From Tannerellaceae bacterium (GTDB taxonomy: Bacteria > Bacteroidota > Bacteroidia > Bacteroidales > Tannerellaceae): 9,655 bases of DNA. The translations under genes were made by a program, and so were the position numbers. The notes below the pieces were generated by a model. It was not told where the DNA came from. It saw only the letters and a list, made by a program, of their open reading frames with translations, and did not search any database. Shown piece after piece: positions 1-9,374 of the stretch. How positions within the stretch are numbered: position 1 is the first letter of the stretch; each line of letters starts with the position of its first letter. The DNA lies in NCBI GenBank assembly GCA_031273385.1, contig JAISRY010000117.1:1-9655 (forward strand). The letters are read 5' to 3'.

Positions 1-1416
1 ATCGATGGACAATTCATCGAAAACGAATCCGGTAAATGGATTCATGTTTTAAACCCTTCAACTGAAGAGATCATTTCACGCATGCCCGACGGCAGGGTGG
101 AAGATGTGCAAACGGCGATTAATGCAGCGGAAAAAGCCCAGCCCGGGTGGGAACGTACGCCCGCCATACAACGTGCCGCTTACCTGAAGAAAATCGCAGC
201 GGGTATCCGCAAGAGAGAAAAGGAGCTGACGGATATTATTGTCCGTGAGGGTGGGAAAACCCAAGGGTTGGCCAATGTGGAGGTACTCTTCACCGCCGAC
301 TACCTGGACTATATGTCGGAATGGGCGCGCCGGTATGAGGGAGAGATTATCCAAAGCGACCGCCCGCACGAGACGATTCTCCTGTTCAAAAAGCCGATCG
401 GCGTGACGACCGGTATCCTCCCCTGGAACTTCCCATTCTTTTTAGTTGCCCGTAAAGCGGCGCCGGCATTGGTGACCGGCAATACGATCGTCATTAAACC
501 CAGTCAGATTACGCCCGAAAATGCCTACGTTTTTGCGCAGATTGTGGATGAAGCCGGCGTACCGGCAGGCGTTTTCAATCTCGTCAACGGGAAAGGCTCC
601 GTGATCGGGCACGAACTGGCGGCCAACCCGAAGATCGGGATGGTCAGCCTCACCGGAAGCGTGGAAGCCGGCATCAAAACCATGGAGGCGGCATCGGCCA
701 ATGTGACGAAAGTCTCTCTGGAATTGGGAGGGAAAGCGCCCGGCATCGTATTGGAAGACGCCGATATCGACCTGGCGGTCAATGCCATTATCGCTTCCAG
801 GGTGATCAATACCGGACAGGTCTGTAACTGTTGCGAACGGGTCTATGTCCACAAGAAAGTAAAAGAGGCGTTCCTCGAAAAGCTGATCGCAGGGATGAAA
901 GCCGTCAAGGTGGGCGACCCAAGCGAGATCGCCGACCTGGATATGGGGCCGCTCGTCGAAGCGCAGGCGTTGAAGTCGGTGACGGAAAAGGTGGAAAAGG
1001 CTATCCGCCAGGGAGCGACGCTGGCCTGTGGCGGCAAACGGATCGGTACAAAGGGCTACTTCTTCGAGCCGACCGTCCTGACGGATTGCACACAGGATAT
1101 GGATATTATTAAGGAAGAGACGTTCGGCCCCGTCCTGCCTGTCGTTGAATATGAAGATATCAACGACGCGATCGCCTGGGCGAACGACTGCGAGTACGGC
1201 CTGACCTCGTCCGTTTATACGCAAAACCTGGACAAGGCGTTCCAGCTCATACGCGCACTGAAGTTCGGAGAGACCTATATCAACCGTGAAAACTTTGAAG
1301 CGATGCAGGGATTCCACGCCGGATGGCGTAAGTCGGGAATCGGCGGAGCCGACGGCAAGCACGGGCTGGAAGAATACCTTCAAACGCATATCGTTTACCT
1401 GGAAACGAAAGGGTGA
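1..1416 (+). CDS. aldA: Lactaldehyde/glycolaldehyde dehydrogenase AldA, 5' end cut by window
   Basis: NAD-dependent cytosolic enzyme that oxidises L-lactaldehyde to L-lactate, and glycolaldehyde to glycolate. The frame is open from base 1. The first visible residues, IDGQF, line up with residue 11 of E. coli AldA, so about ten residues and the start codon are missing; 471 codons are present. From memory the match to E. coli AldA is close along the whole length, including FTADYLDYM, EWARRYEGEIIQSDRP, GVTTGILPWNFPFF and the end ETYINRENFEAMQGFHAGWR. Catalytic residues are visible: the general base Glu in LELGGKAP (visible residue 241, E. coli E251) and the nucleophile Cys in GQVCNC (visible residue 275, nt 823-825, E. 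coli C285). A second and third Cys follow at 277 and 278. The stop lies 1 bp before lutA, so both are probably one transcript. The family also contains succinate-semialdehyde and other aldehyde dehydrogenases, but the AldA-specific segments make that reading unlikely. Confidence 0.95.
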   Translation: MDGQFIENESGKWIHVLNPSTEEIISRMPDGRVEDVQTAINAAEKAQPGWERTPAIQRAAYLKKIAAGIRKREKELTDIIVREGGKTQGLANVEVLFTADYLDYMSEWARRYEGEIIQSDRPHETILLFKKPIGVTTGILPWNFPFFLVARKAAPALVTGNTIVIKPSQITPENAYVFAQIVDEAGVPAGVFNLVNGKGSVIGHELAANPKIGMVSLTGSVEAGIKTMEAASANVTKVSLELGGKAPGIVLEDADIDLAVNAIIASRVINTGQVCNCCERVYVHKKVKEAFLEKLIAGMKAVKVGDPSEIADLDMGPLVEAQALKSVTEKVEKAIRQGATLACGGKRIGTKGYFFEPTVLTDCTQDMDIIKEETFGPVLPVVEYEDINDAIAWANDCEYGLTSSVYTQNLDKAFQLIRALKFGETYINRENFEAMQGFHAGWRKSGIGGADGKHGLEEYLQTHIVYLETKG

Positions 1417-1417
1417 C

Positions 1418-2158
1418 ATGAGGGTTGGATTGTTTATCCCATGCTATGTCAACGCCGTGTTCCCCGAAGTGGGCGTGGCGACCTGTAAGCTACTGGATTA
1501 CCTCGGAGCGGATACCGGTTATCCGCTCGATCAAACCTGCTGCGGCCAGCCAATGGGCAATGCAGGTTTTGAAAACGGGGCGGCAGGGTTGGCCGGGCAT
1601 TTCGACGCCCTTTTCGAATCGTATGACTATGTCGTATCGCCCTCTGTGGGATGCACCTCTTTCGTGAAAGAGAACTATCCGCGCATCAGGGAAAGGGAGG
1701 GGCATACATGCGGGACAAGCGGGAAGATATACGAAGTGTGCGAGTTTCTTCACGACATATTGAAAGTGGAGAAGCTCCCCGGACGCTTCCCGCACAAAGT
1801 CAGTATCCACAACAGTTGCCACGGCGTACGCAAGCTACACCTCTCTTCGGCCAGCGAATTGAACATCCAGCCATTCTCCAAAATAAAAGGGCTGTTGTCG
1901 CTGATCGGGGGGATTGAATGTGTGGAGCCGGAGAAGACGGACGAATGTTGCGGCTTCGGCGGTATGTTCTCTATCGAAGAGCCTGCCGTCTCGGTCTGCA
2001 TGGGACAGGATAAGCTATACAGCCATATCGCTACCGGAGCGGATTACATCACCGGGGCAGACGCCTCCTGCTTCATGCACATGCAGGGGATTGCCAAAAG
2101 GGAAAAGCGGGCGATCCGCTTTATCCATGTCGTTCAGATTTTAGCATCCGGATTATGA
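1418..2158 (+). CDS. lutA: L-lactate utilisation (Fe-S) protein LutA/YkgE
   Basis: 246 residues, the usual length for LutA/YkgE. It is one of three subunits of the LutABC complex, which oxidises L-lactate to pyruvate in the cytoplasm independently of flavin Ldh enzymes. It has two copies of the CCG cysteine-rich domain, as in heterodisulfide reductase B and the GlpC C-terminus. Copy 1 has Cys9 (FIPCY), CCGQPMG at 41-47 and Cys79 (SVGCTSF). Copy 2 has Cys134 (NSCHG), CCGFGGMFS at 177-185 and Cys218 (DASCFMHMQG). These cysteines are expected to bind an iron-sulfur cluster. The start is ATG 1418, giving MRVGLFIPCY as in homologues; the longer in-frame opening from 1286 overlaps aldA and has no family support. 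The start is 1 bp after the aldA stop, and the TGA overlaps the lutB ATG by 4 bp (ATGA), so translational coupling is likely. Confidence 0.93.
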   Translation: MRVGLFIPCYVNAVFPEVGVATCKLLDYLGADTGYPLDQTCCGQPMGNAGFENGAAGLAGHFDALFESYDYVVSPSVGCTSFVKENYPRIREREGHTCGTSGKIYEVCEFLHDILKVEKLPGRFPHKVSIHNSCHGVRKLHLSSASELNIQPFSKIKGLLSLIGGIECVEPEKTDECCGFGGMFSIEEPAVSVCMGQDKLYSHIATGADYITGADASCFMHMQGIAKREKRAIRFIHVVQILASGL

Positions 2159-3549
2159 GTGAGGAACATGCAAAAAATGCCGCCCGCTTTTTGGCGAACA
2201 AAGAGCAGGAACAATGGCACAACGAGACGCTTTGGCAGGTGCGCGGCAAGAGAGACCGCCTGGCCATGGCGATCCCCGAATGGGAAACGCTCCGCGAATG
2301 GGCAAGCGGGATCAAGATGCATACCCTTTCCCACCTGGACAGATACCTCGAACAGTTTGCCGCCAACGCCGAAGCCAACGGCGTAAAGGTACACTGGGCA
2401 AAAGACGGCGAAGAGCATAACGAAATCGTTTACGGCATACTGAAAGAGCGCGGGGTGAAGAAGCTGGTCAAAAGCAAGTCCATGCTGACCGAAGAGTGCC
2501 ACCTCAACCCGTTCCTGATCAGCAAAGGCATCGACGTAGTGGAAAGCGACCTCGGCGAGCGTATCCTCCAGCTCATGGACGAACCGCCAAGCCATATCGT
2601 CATGCCTGCCATCCACCTGAAAAGGGAAGAGATAGGCGCATTGTTTGAAGAGAAACTGCATACCGAAAAGGGGAACAGCGATCCCGCCTACCTCACACAT
2701 GCCGCCCGGCTACACCTGAGGCAGGAGTTCCTGACTGCCGATGCCTCGATGACGGGCGCCAACTTCGGCGTAGCCGCGACAGGCGACGTCGTAGTCTGTA
2801 CCAACGAAGGGAATGCCGATATGGGAACCTCTTTCGCCCCGTTGCACATCGTCTCCATGGGGATGGAAAAGCTTGTCCCCGACTACCAATCCCTCGGCGT
2901 CTTTATCCGCCTCCTGGCGCGTTCGGCCACCGGACAGCCGGTTACCGCCTACACCTCCCATTACCGCAAACCCCGGAAAGGGTGCGAGATGCACCTCGTC
3001 ATCGTAGACAACGGACGAAGCCGGACAATGGAGATGGGCGATCACCGGCGGACGCTGAAATGCATCCGTTGCGGCGCCTGTATGAATACATGCCCTGTCT
3101 ACCGCCGGAGCGGAGGATATGCCTATACCTATTTTATACCGGGGCCTATCGGCATCAACCTGGGAATGTTGCGGTCGGCAAAAACCTACGCCGGTAATCT
3201 CTCCGCCTGTTCGCTATGCTGTTCGTGCAACAATGTCTGCCCTGTCAAGATCGACCTTGCCGACCGGATATACGCCTGGCGGCAGAGCCTTGACCGGCTC
3301 GGCAAAGCGGACAGGATAAAAAAGGGGATGTCGAAAGGATTGAAATTCCTCTTCTCCCATCCCGCCCTCTACCGGTTAAGCCTGCGACTGGCGCCCCTGC
3401 TCCGCTATATGCCCCGCTTCCTGATGTACAACAGGCTCAACGGTTGGGGTAAGGGACGCGAAATGCCGGAGTTTGCCAACGAATCATTTACAGAGATGTG
3501 GAAGAAAGGAAAGGTCAAAACACACACAAATCAACGCAGCCATGAGTAG
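2155..3549 (+). CDS. lutB: L-lactate utilisation iron-sulfur protein LutB/YkgF
   Basis: 464 residues, close to E. coli YkgF and B. subtilis LutB. It is the electron-transfer subunit of LutABC. The N-terminal part (about 1-290) is the LUD domain (formerly DUF162), with typical segments such as LVKSKSMLTEE (104-114), DLGERILQL (132-140), ITANFG-like MTGANFGVA (199-207) and TNEGNADM (216-223). Two ferredoxin-type 4Fe-4S motifs follow: Cys303, 306, 309 and 313 (CIRCGACMNTCP), and Cys352, 355, 358 and 362 (CSLCCSCNNVCP), with an additional Cys356. The C-terminal stretch (about 385-450) corresponds to the small domain found only in LutB proteins. The start is ATG 2155, fixed by the 4-bp overlap with the lutA stop and by the N-terminal match to YkgF. 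The stop overlaps lutC by 8 bp. No frameshift or missing cluster ligand is visible. Confidence 0.95.
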   Translation: MSEEHAKNAARFLANKEQEQWHNETLWQVRGKRDRLAMAIPEWETLREWASGIKMHTLSHLDRYLEQFAANAEANGVKVHWAKDGEEHNEIVYGILKERGVKKLVKSKSMLTEECHLNPFLISKGIDVVESDLGERILQLMDEPPSHIVMPAIHLKREEIGALFEEKLHTEKGNSDPAYLTHAARLHLRQEFLTADASMTGANFGVAATGDVVVCTNEGNADMGTSFAPLHIVSMGMEKLVPDYQSLGVFIRLLARSATGQPVTAYTSHYRKPRKGCEMHLVIVDNGRSRTMEMGDHRRTLKCIRCGACMNTCPVYRRSGGYAYTYFIPGPIGINLGMLRSAKTYAGNLSACSLCCSCNNVCPVKIDLADRIYAWRQSLDRLGKADRIKKGMSKGLKFLFSHPALYRLSLRLAPLLRYMPRFLMYNRLNGWGKGREMPEFANESFTEMWKKGKVKTHTNQRSHE

Positions 3550-4135
3550 TAAAGAGGAGATACTAAGCCGGATAAGGCAGACGGTAGGGACAGGGTACGC
3601 GATGCCGGAAATCATACTGCCCGCCGGTGCAGTGGAATATGGCGATAAGACCGCACAGTTCGCCGCCGTAAGCGAAAGCGTAGGCGGACGGGCGGTAGTA
3701 GCCGGAAAAGGAGCCGACCTCAATGAGATGATCCGCTCCCTATACCCCGCAGCAAAAACAATCGCTTCGAATATACCGGAAATAACCCTCGCCACGTTCA
3801 ACCCCGACAAGACAGGGACGCCCTACGAACTGGACGGGACGGAGCTGGCCGTCGTCAGGGGGGAGATAGGCGTAGCCGAGAACGGCGCCGTATGGATTGC
3901 ACAGAATGTGAAAGAGAAAGCCTTGTACTTCATCGCCGAATACCTCGTTATCCTGCTCGACGCGGAGAAGATTGTCCATAACATGCACGAAGCCTACCGG
4001 CAGATACGGCTCAACGACTACGGCTTCGGCCTCTTTATCTCCGGCCCATCCAAAACCGCCGACATCGAACAGGCATTGGTCACCGGCGCACACGGGGCGA
4101 AAGGCGTAACGGTAATCCTTACTTCAGCTGTTTAA
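3542..4135 (+). CDS. lutC: L-lactate utilisation protein LutC/YkgG
   Basis: 197 residues, made mainly of a LUD domain without cysteine cluster motifs. It is the third LutABC subunit. Family marks are MSSKEEILSRIR at the N-terminus, ENGAVWI (113-119), the central IAEYLVILLDAEKIVHNMHEA region (131-151) and the diagnostic ISGPSKTADIEQALVTGAHG (166-185) close to the end. ATG 3542 is preferred because homologues begin MSSKEEIL. An in-frame ATG at 3473 would add 23 residues lying inside lutB with no family match. The start lies 8 bp inside the lutB end, without an obvious Shine-Dalgarno sequence, so re-initiation after lutB is likely. The 3' end overlaps the opposite-strand gene nnr by 17 bp (4119-4135), which leaves no room for an intergenic terminator. 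Confidence 0.93.
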   Translation: MSSKEEILSRIRQTVGTGYAMPEIILPAGAVEYGDKTAQFAAVSESVGGRAVVAGKGADLNEMIRSLYPAAKTIASNIPEITLATFNPDKTGTPYELDGTELAVVRGEIGVAENGAVWIAQNVKEKALYFIAEYLVILLDAEKIVHNMHEAYRQIRLNDYGFGLFISGPSKTADIEQALVTGAHGAKGVTVILTSAV

Positions 4136-5633
4136 ACGCTTTCCCGATCATCTCGATCACATCGCCGGCGATCAGGCTCTCTTCGGAATGGAACACGGCG
4201 GCAAGGTCTCCGGCCGTACCGTGTATGAACGCACCCGCTATGGCCGCCTTTTCCGGTTCGTAGCCCTGGGCAAGCAGTCCGAGTATCATGCCGGTCAGTA
4301 CGTCGCCGCTTCCGGCAGTCGCCATACCCGGGTTGCCCGAAGTGTTGAAGTAGATCCCTCCTTCCGGCGTACAGATAGCGGTATAGGCTCCTTTCAGCAC
4401 GACATACAGCATATATTCGGCGGCGAATGACTGCGCTTTGAGCAGGCGTTCGTAGCCGCAGCCGCTCTCCCCGACCAGACGGTCGAACTCTTTCGGATGG
4501 GGTGTCAGTATACTCTGTGGCGGGACAAGGCTCAGCCATTCCTTGTTGGAGGCGATGATATTGAGGGCGTCGGCATCCAGTACGACCGGCTTACGGACAC
4601 TTTGGAGGAGGCGTTCCAGCGCAGTGGCCGTCCCTTGGCTCCGCCCTAATCCCGGACCAATACCAATGGCCGTGTAATCCGACACATCCTGTATGCCGGT
4701 GAACCACTCCTCATGGGCATCCAGGCTGAGCATCGCTTCGGGGAAAGCGGCCTGGATAACCTGTTCGCCGCATCGCGGGGTATGGACGGTCAGCCGTCCG
4801 GCGCCTGTACGGAGACAGGCTTTGGCCGCCAACAGCGAGGCGCCTGTTTTACCACGGCTTCCGGCGATGAGCAGGGCGTGGCCGAACGTCCCCTTGTGGG
4901 CAAACCTATCGCGGGGCGGGATGATTCCGGCCATATCCTCTTCGCCGGTCAGGTGGTAGGGCGTCGGCGTCTCTTCGATGATGCGGGGGTGGATACCGAT
5001 GTCCAGCGTTTTCCATTCGCCGGTATACCGGTTGTTTTCAGGAAGCAGGAAAGCCAGCTTGGGGAAAGAAAAGGTGAGCGTCAGGGTGGCTTTGACGATC
5101 GCTTCGGGATTGTTCTCACGGTTGTCCTCCCCGAAAAGCCCGGAGGGAATATCAATGGATACCACCGTTGCGCCGGACTGGTTGATATAGCCTACCACAG
5201 CAGCAAACCCTCCCTCAAGCGGACGGCTCAATCCCGAGCCGAACAGCCCATCGATCACCACGTCGCGCGTTCCCAGCAGGGGAGGCGTAAAGCCGCTCCG
5301 GGCTACTTCGGTAAATTCCACCCCCTCCATCTCCAGCAACCACTGTTTGTTCTGTTCGCAATCGACCGACAGGCGTTGCGTGGGGTTGAACAGGTAGGTC
5401 TCCACCTTGAATGATTCTTCGATCAGCAGACGGGAGATAGCCAGCGCATCCGCCCCGTTGTTGCCCTGTCCGGCAAAAACGACCACCCTGTTTTGTTTGG
5501 AGAAACGCCGGACAAACTCCTGCACAAACAGCGTAGCGGCACGTTCCGTTAAATCAATCGAGCTGACCGGCTCCTTTTCGATCGTATAGGCATCCAGCTC
5601 TTTCACCTGCCCGGTAGTAAATATCTTTATCAT
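4119..5633 (-). CDS. nnr: Bifunctional NAD(P)H-hydrate epimerase / ADP-dependent NAD(P)H-hydrate dehydratase
   Basis: 504 residues, the usual size of the fused YjeF-type repair enzyme. It restores NAD(P)H damaged by hydration: the N-terminal domain interconverts R- and S-NAD(P)HX, and the C-terminal domain dehydrates S-NAD(P)HX using ADP. The epimerase domain (about 1-215) shows VVVFAGQGNNGADALA (50-65), IDGLFGSGL (127-135) and VSIDIPSGL (158-166). The ribokinase-like dehydratase domain (about 235-504) shows HKGTFGHALLIAGS (246-259), GIGPGLGRSQGT (324-335), VLDADALN (351-358), LTPHPKEFDRL (376-386) and NTSGNPGMATAGSGDVLTG (430-448), with Asp444 the likely catalytic residue. One oddity is Ala61 where the GNNGGD loop normally has a second Gly. 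The start is ATG 5633 with AGAAG just upstream. It lies 32 bp after the yidC stop, so it is probably the last gene of the pyrG-yidC-nnr operon. Confidence 0.95.
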   Translation of the reverse strand: MIKIFTTGQVKELDAYTIEKEPVSSIDLTERAATLFVQEFVRRFSKQNRVVVFAGQGNNGADALAISRLLIEESFKVETYLFNPTQRLSVDCEQNKQWLLEMEGVEFTEVARSGFTPPLLGTRDVVIDGLFGSGLSRPLEGGFAAVVGYINQSGATVVSIDIPSGLFGEDNRENNPEAIVKATLTLTFSFPKLAFLLPENNRYTGEWKTLDIGIHPRIIEETPTPYHLTGEEDMAGIIPPRDRFAHKGTFGHALLIAGSRGKTGASLLAAKACLRTGAGRLTVHTPRCGEQVIQAAFPEAMLSLDAHEEWFTGIQDVSDYTAIGIGPGLGRSQGTATALERLLQSVRKPVVLDADALNIIASNKEWLSLVPPQSILTPHPKEFDRLVGESGCGYERLLKAQSFAAEYMLYVVLKGAYTAICTPEGGIYFNTSGNPGMATAGSGDVLTGMILGLLAQGYEPEKAAIAGAFIHGTAGDLAAVFHSEESLIAGDVIEMIGKAFKQLK

Positions 5634-5665
5634 ATCTTCTTTGATTTATGCCGCCGGACGGGGGA

Positions 5666-7564
5666 TTACCGTTTTTTCTTTTGTTGTTGCTTCCTGAGGG
5701 TCTCCTGCTGTTGGCGTTGCGCCTCTTCCAGCCGTTTCATAAAACCGGATTTCCTGGCCGGCTTCTTTTTGTTCGCTTCCAGCTTGGCCAACAGCTTTTC
5801 TTCGTTGATCATGTAACGGAAAAGAACGGTCTGCAGAACGGTGATCAGCGTAGAGATGAAGTAATAGTAGCTCAAAGCCGACGCGCTCTGGTTGAAGAAC
5901 ACCAGGAACATCAGCGGCATGAGGTACATCATCATTTTCATCCCCGGCATCTGTTGCTGTCCGGTATTGGTCATCTCCATATTGAACTTGGTATAGACGA
6001 TATTGGTGATCGTCATCAGCAGGCAGAAGAGGCTGATGTGATTCCCGAAATAGGGCGTGATGACGGGTATGTAGGCCTGCCAGCTCACAATGGCGTCGTA
6101 GGTCGACAAGTCCTGCGCCCAAAGGAAACTCTGTTGGCGCAGTTCGATCGACGAGGGGAAAAACGAATACATGGCGATCAGGATAGGGAACTGCAACAGC
6201 ATAGGCAGGCAGCCGCTCATCGGGCTTGCTCCCGCCCGGCTATACAGCTCCATCGTCGCCTTCTGACGCTCCAACGCCTTGTCCTGGCCGGGGTGCTTGG
6301 CGTTGATCGCTTCCACCTGCGGACGAAGCACACGCATCTTGGCCGACGAGATATAGGATTTGTAGGTCAGCGGGAACAACAGCAGCTTCACGATCAGCGT
6401 AAGCAGGAAGATAATCAACCCGTAGCTCTGGAAAAAGCCGCCCAGGAAGTTGAATATCGGAATGATAAAATACTGGTTGATCCACCGGAACACGCTACCC
6501 CCCAGGGGCACCAGCTTTTCCAGGTCTAATTGCGCTTCCGGCGGCAGATCCTTGTCGTACCCCTTTAAGAGGGCGTAATGGTTCGGGCCGAAGTAGTACC
6601 GGAGCGACGTCGCCTCTTTCCCCTGCTTGTCGAACGGCAGGGTGGCGATGGCCTTAAACCGTTTCAGGTAGGTCGAGTTGGGCAACAGTTTGGATTCGAG
6701 CGTCGCCGCCTCAAAGCCGCTGCCGGAGATGAGTACGGTAGAAAAGAACTTATCCTTATAGCCGATCCATTTCAGGCGGTTGGAGACCTTTTCGTCGTCG
6801 TCCCGTCCCTCGCTCAGCTTCTCTACGTCGCCGGAAAGGAACTTGTAATACAACGCCGTATGCTGGTCTTCATACTTGCGCCCCTTCTCCTGTTGGCGGA
6901 TATCCTGTTCCCATGTCAGGTCGATGGAGTTGGTGCCCGGCGCCAGCACGTTACCCAGCCCATGACCCTGTATCGTATAATGCAACATATAGTCGTTGGG
7001 CGTCAGGGAATAGGTGAAATCGAGGTACTCCTCTTCGCCTGCGTGAAGACGCATGGTGACGGAATAGGGATCGTCCCCCCGGACAGGGGTAAAATAGAGG
7101 TTGGAGGTACTGATCACACGGTTGGAGGCGGTCAGCAGGGTGAAGTCGAGCTTCGACTCGCTGTCCTCAAACAGGATAAGGGGCAACGAGTCGTGGGTGA
7201 CATAGCTCTTCAGCCTGGCGTATGCCACGCGCCCGCCCTTAGCGGCCAGGCGGATCTCCACCAGGTCGTTCTCCAGCGTAACGGCCTCATCCGTCCCTTC
7301 CGCTGCTCCGGCAAATGCGCCGAACAGGTTTTGCCTGCGCAGCTCTTTCAGCGAGTCGGGCAGGCTTTCCGGCAGCTCTTCCGCTTCGACGCTCTTCTTT
7401 TCTTCTCCTTGCAGCGCAAGCTGCCTCTGGTATTCCACCATCGCTACAGAATCCTGATACCGGCGTTGCGCCTCCAGCTGTTCGGGCGACGGCCTGTTTA
7501 ACCAGGTAAAAGCAAATAGGACGATTCCTATCAGCAGGAATCCGGTGATTGTATTTTTGTTCAT
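5666..7564 (-). CDS. yidC: Membrane protein insertase YidC (Oxa1 family)
   Basis: 632 residues; inserts proteins into the inner membrane, alone or with SecYEG. The layout is the Gram-negative form. An N-terminal membrane segment (about 5-22) is followed by a long periplasmic domain (about 23-355), then the Oxa1 core. Core membrane segments are visible near 363-402, 452-470, 510-525 and 545-585. The conserved hydrophilic-groove Arg is in SAKMRVLRPQ (Arg411, matching E. coli R366), followed by YSRAGASPMSGCLPMLLQFP (441-460), the usual coiled hairpin and second core helix. The tail after about 590 is very rich in Lys, Arg and Gln and ends KKKR, suited to ribosome contact, as is common in Bacteroidetes YidC. 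The start is ATG 7564, giving MNKNTITGFLLIG. It lies 11 bp after the pyrG stop, which supports co-transcription. Confidence 0.97.
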   Translation of the reverse strand: MNKNTITGFLLIGIVLFAFTWLNRPSPEQLEAQRRYQDSVAMVEYQRQLALQGEEKKSVEAEELPESLPDSLKELRRQNLFGAFAGAAEGTDEAVTLENDLVEIRLAAKGGRVAYARLKSYVTHDSLPLILFEDSESKLDFTLLTASNRVISTSNLYFTPVRGDDPYSVTMRLHAGEEEYLDFTYSLTPNDYMLHYTIQGHGLGNVLAPGTNSIDLTWEQDIRQQEKGRKYEDQHTALYYKFLSGDVEKLSEGRDDDEKVSNRLKWIGYKDKFFSTVLISGSGFEAATLESKLLPNSTYLKRFKAIATLPFDKQGKEATSLRYYFGPNHYALLKGYDKDLPPEAQLDLEKLVPLGGSVFRWINQYFIIPIFNFLGGFFQSYGLIIFLLTLIVKLLLFPLTYKSYISSAKMRVLRPQVEAINAKHPGQDKALERQKATMELYSRAGASPMSGCLPMLLQFPILIAMYSFFPSSIELRQQSFLWAQDLSTYDAIVSWQAYIPVITPYFGNHISLFCLLMTITNIVYTKFNMEMTNTGQQQMPGMKMMMYLMPLMFLVFFNQSASALSYYYFISTLITVLQTVLFRYMINEEKLLAKLEANKKKPARKSGFMKRLEEAQRQQQETLRKQQQKKKR

Positions 7565-7575
7565 CTAAACATGTA

Positions 7576-9234
<1,659 letters not shown>

Positions 9235-9242
9235 CAAAGTTA
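9235..9242 (-). promoter_or_regulatory. Predicted Bacteroidetes -7 promoter element for pyrG
   Basis: On the minus strand these bases read TAACTTTG, an exact match to the TAnnTTTG element used by the primary sigma factor of Bacteroidetes. Transcription would start a few bases downstream, near 9230, giving a leader of about 50 nt before the GTG. The partner -33 TTTG element is not clear. At about 19 bp spacing the strand reads TGTG (9263-9266), one mismatch from TTTG, while a perfect TTTG at 9258-9255 is too close (12 bp). This is the only TAnnTTTG on the minus strand that I see between the terminator at 9417 and pyrG. Confidence 0.55.
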
Positions 9243-9293
9243 ATTATTTTCATTCAAAACCACACAGTCTACCCCCGCAAACGCAACATTTAT

Positions 9294-9374
9294 TTATTCA
9301 CGATCACCGCCGCAACAGCACCCCCCTCCCGTCAGGATCACCAAGATTGCTTGCCCCTCAAAAGGCTTAAGCAT
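9294..9374 (-). CDS. Possible small hydrophobic ORF, 26 codons, perhaps frameshifted
   Basis: Starting at ATG 9374, the minus strand encodes a 26-residue peptide, MLKPFEGQ then AILVILTGGG then CCCGGDRE, ending in TAA. I do not recognise a family. The odd Cys-rich end follows a run of six G (9326-9321). If that run held five G, the frame would instead continue GGGAVAAVIVNK and stop at 9292-9290, giving a 27-residue peptide with one clean membrane-spanning segment and a Lys at its end, which looks more like a real small membrane protein. GGAGAG lies 12 bases before the ATG, somewhat far for a ribosome site. It sits between a terminator and the pyrG promoter with no clear promoter of its own. 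It may also be chance. Confidence 0.25.
   Translation of the reverse strand: MLKPFEGQAILVILTGGGCCCGGDRE

Noticed and set aside
1286..1417. Longer lutA start at ATG 1286
   Set aside because: The extra 44 residues lie inside the conserved end of aldA in another frame and have no counterpart in LutA/YkgE proteins.
442..1419. Minus-strand open frame of 325 codons opposite aldA
   Set aside because: A mirror of the aldA coding pattern. The product shows no domain and aldA is certain on the other strand.
3473..3541. Longer lutC start at ATG 3473
   Set aside because: It would add 23 polar residues read out of frame within lutB, while homologues start at the MSSKEEIL sequence encoded from 3542.
4161..4172. 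Perfect 12-bp palindrome ATCGCCGGCGAT near the end of nnr
   Set aside because: It encodes normal nnr codons, has no loop or T-tract to act as a terminator, and GC-rich palindromes of this length arise by chance. I see no second copy in the window.
4713..5414. Plus-strand open frame of 233 codons opposite nnr
   Set aside because: Antisense to conserved Nnr motifs, with no domain or start context of its own.
5648..7501. Two long plus-strand open frames opposite yidC (5648-6529 and 6578-7501)
   Set aside because: Both lie inside the well-supported yidC gene on the minus strand and have repetitive Gln, Arg and His composition without recognisable motifs.
9302..9342. Direct repeat GATCACC at 9302-9308 and 9336-9342
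   Set aside because: Only seven bases, two copies, no mobile element or further structure between them; likely chance.
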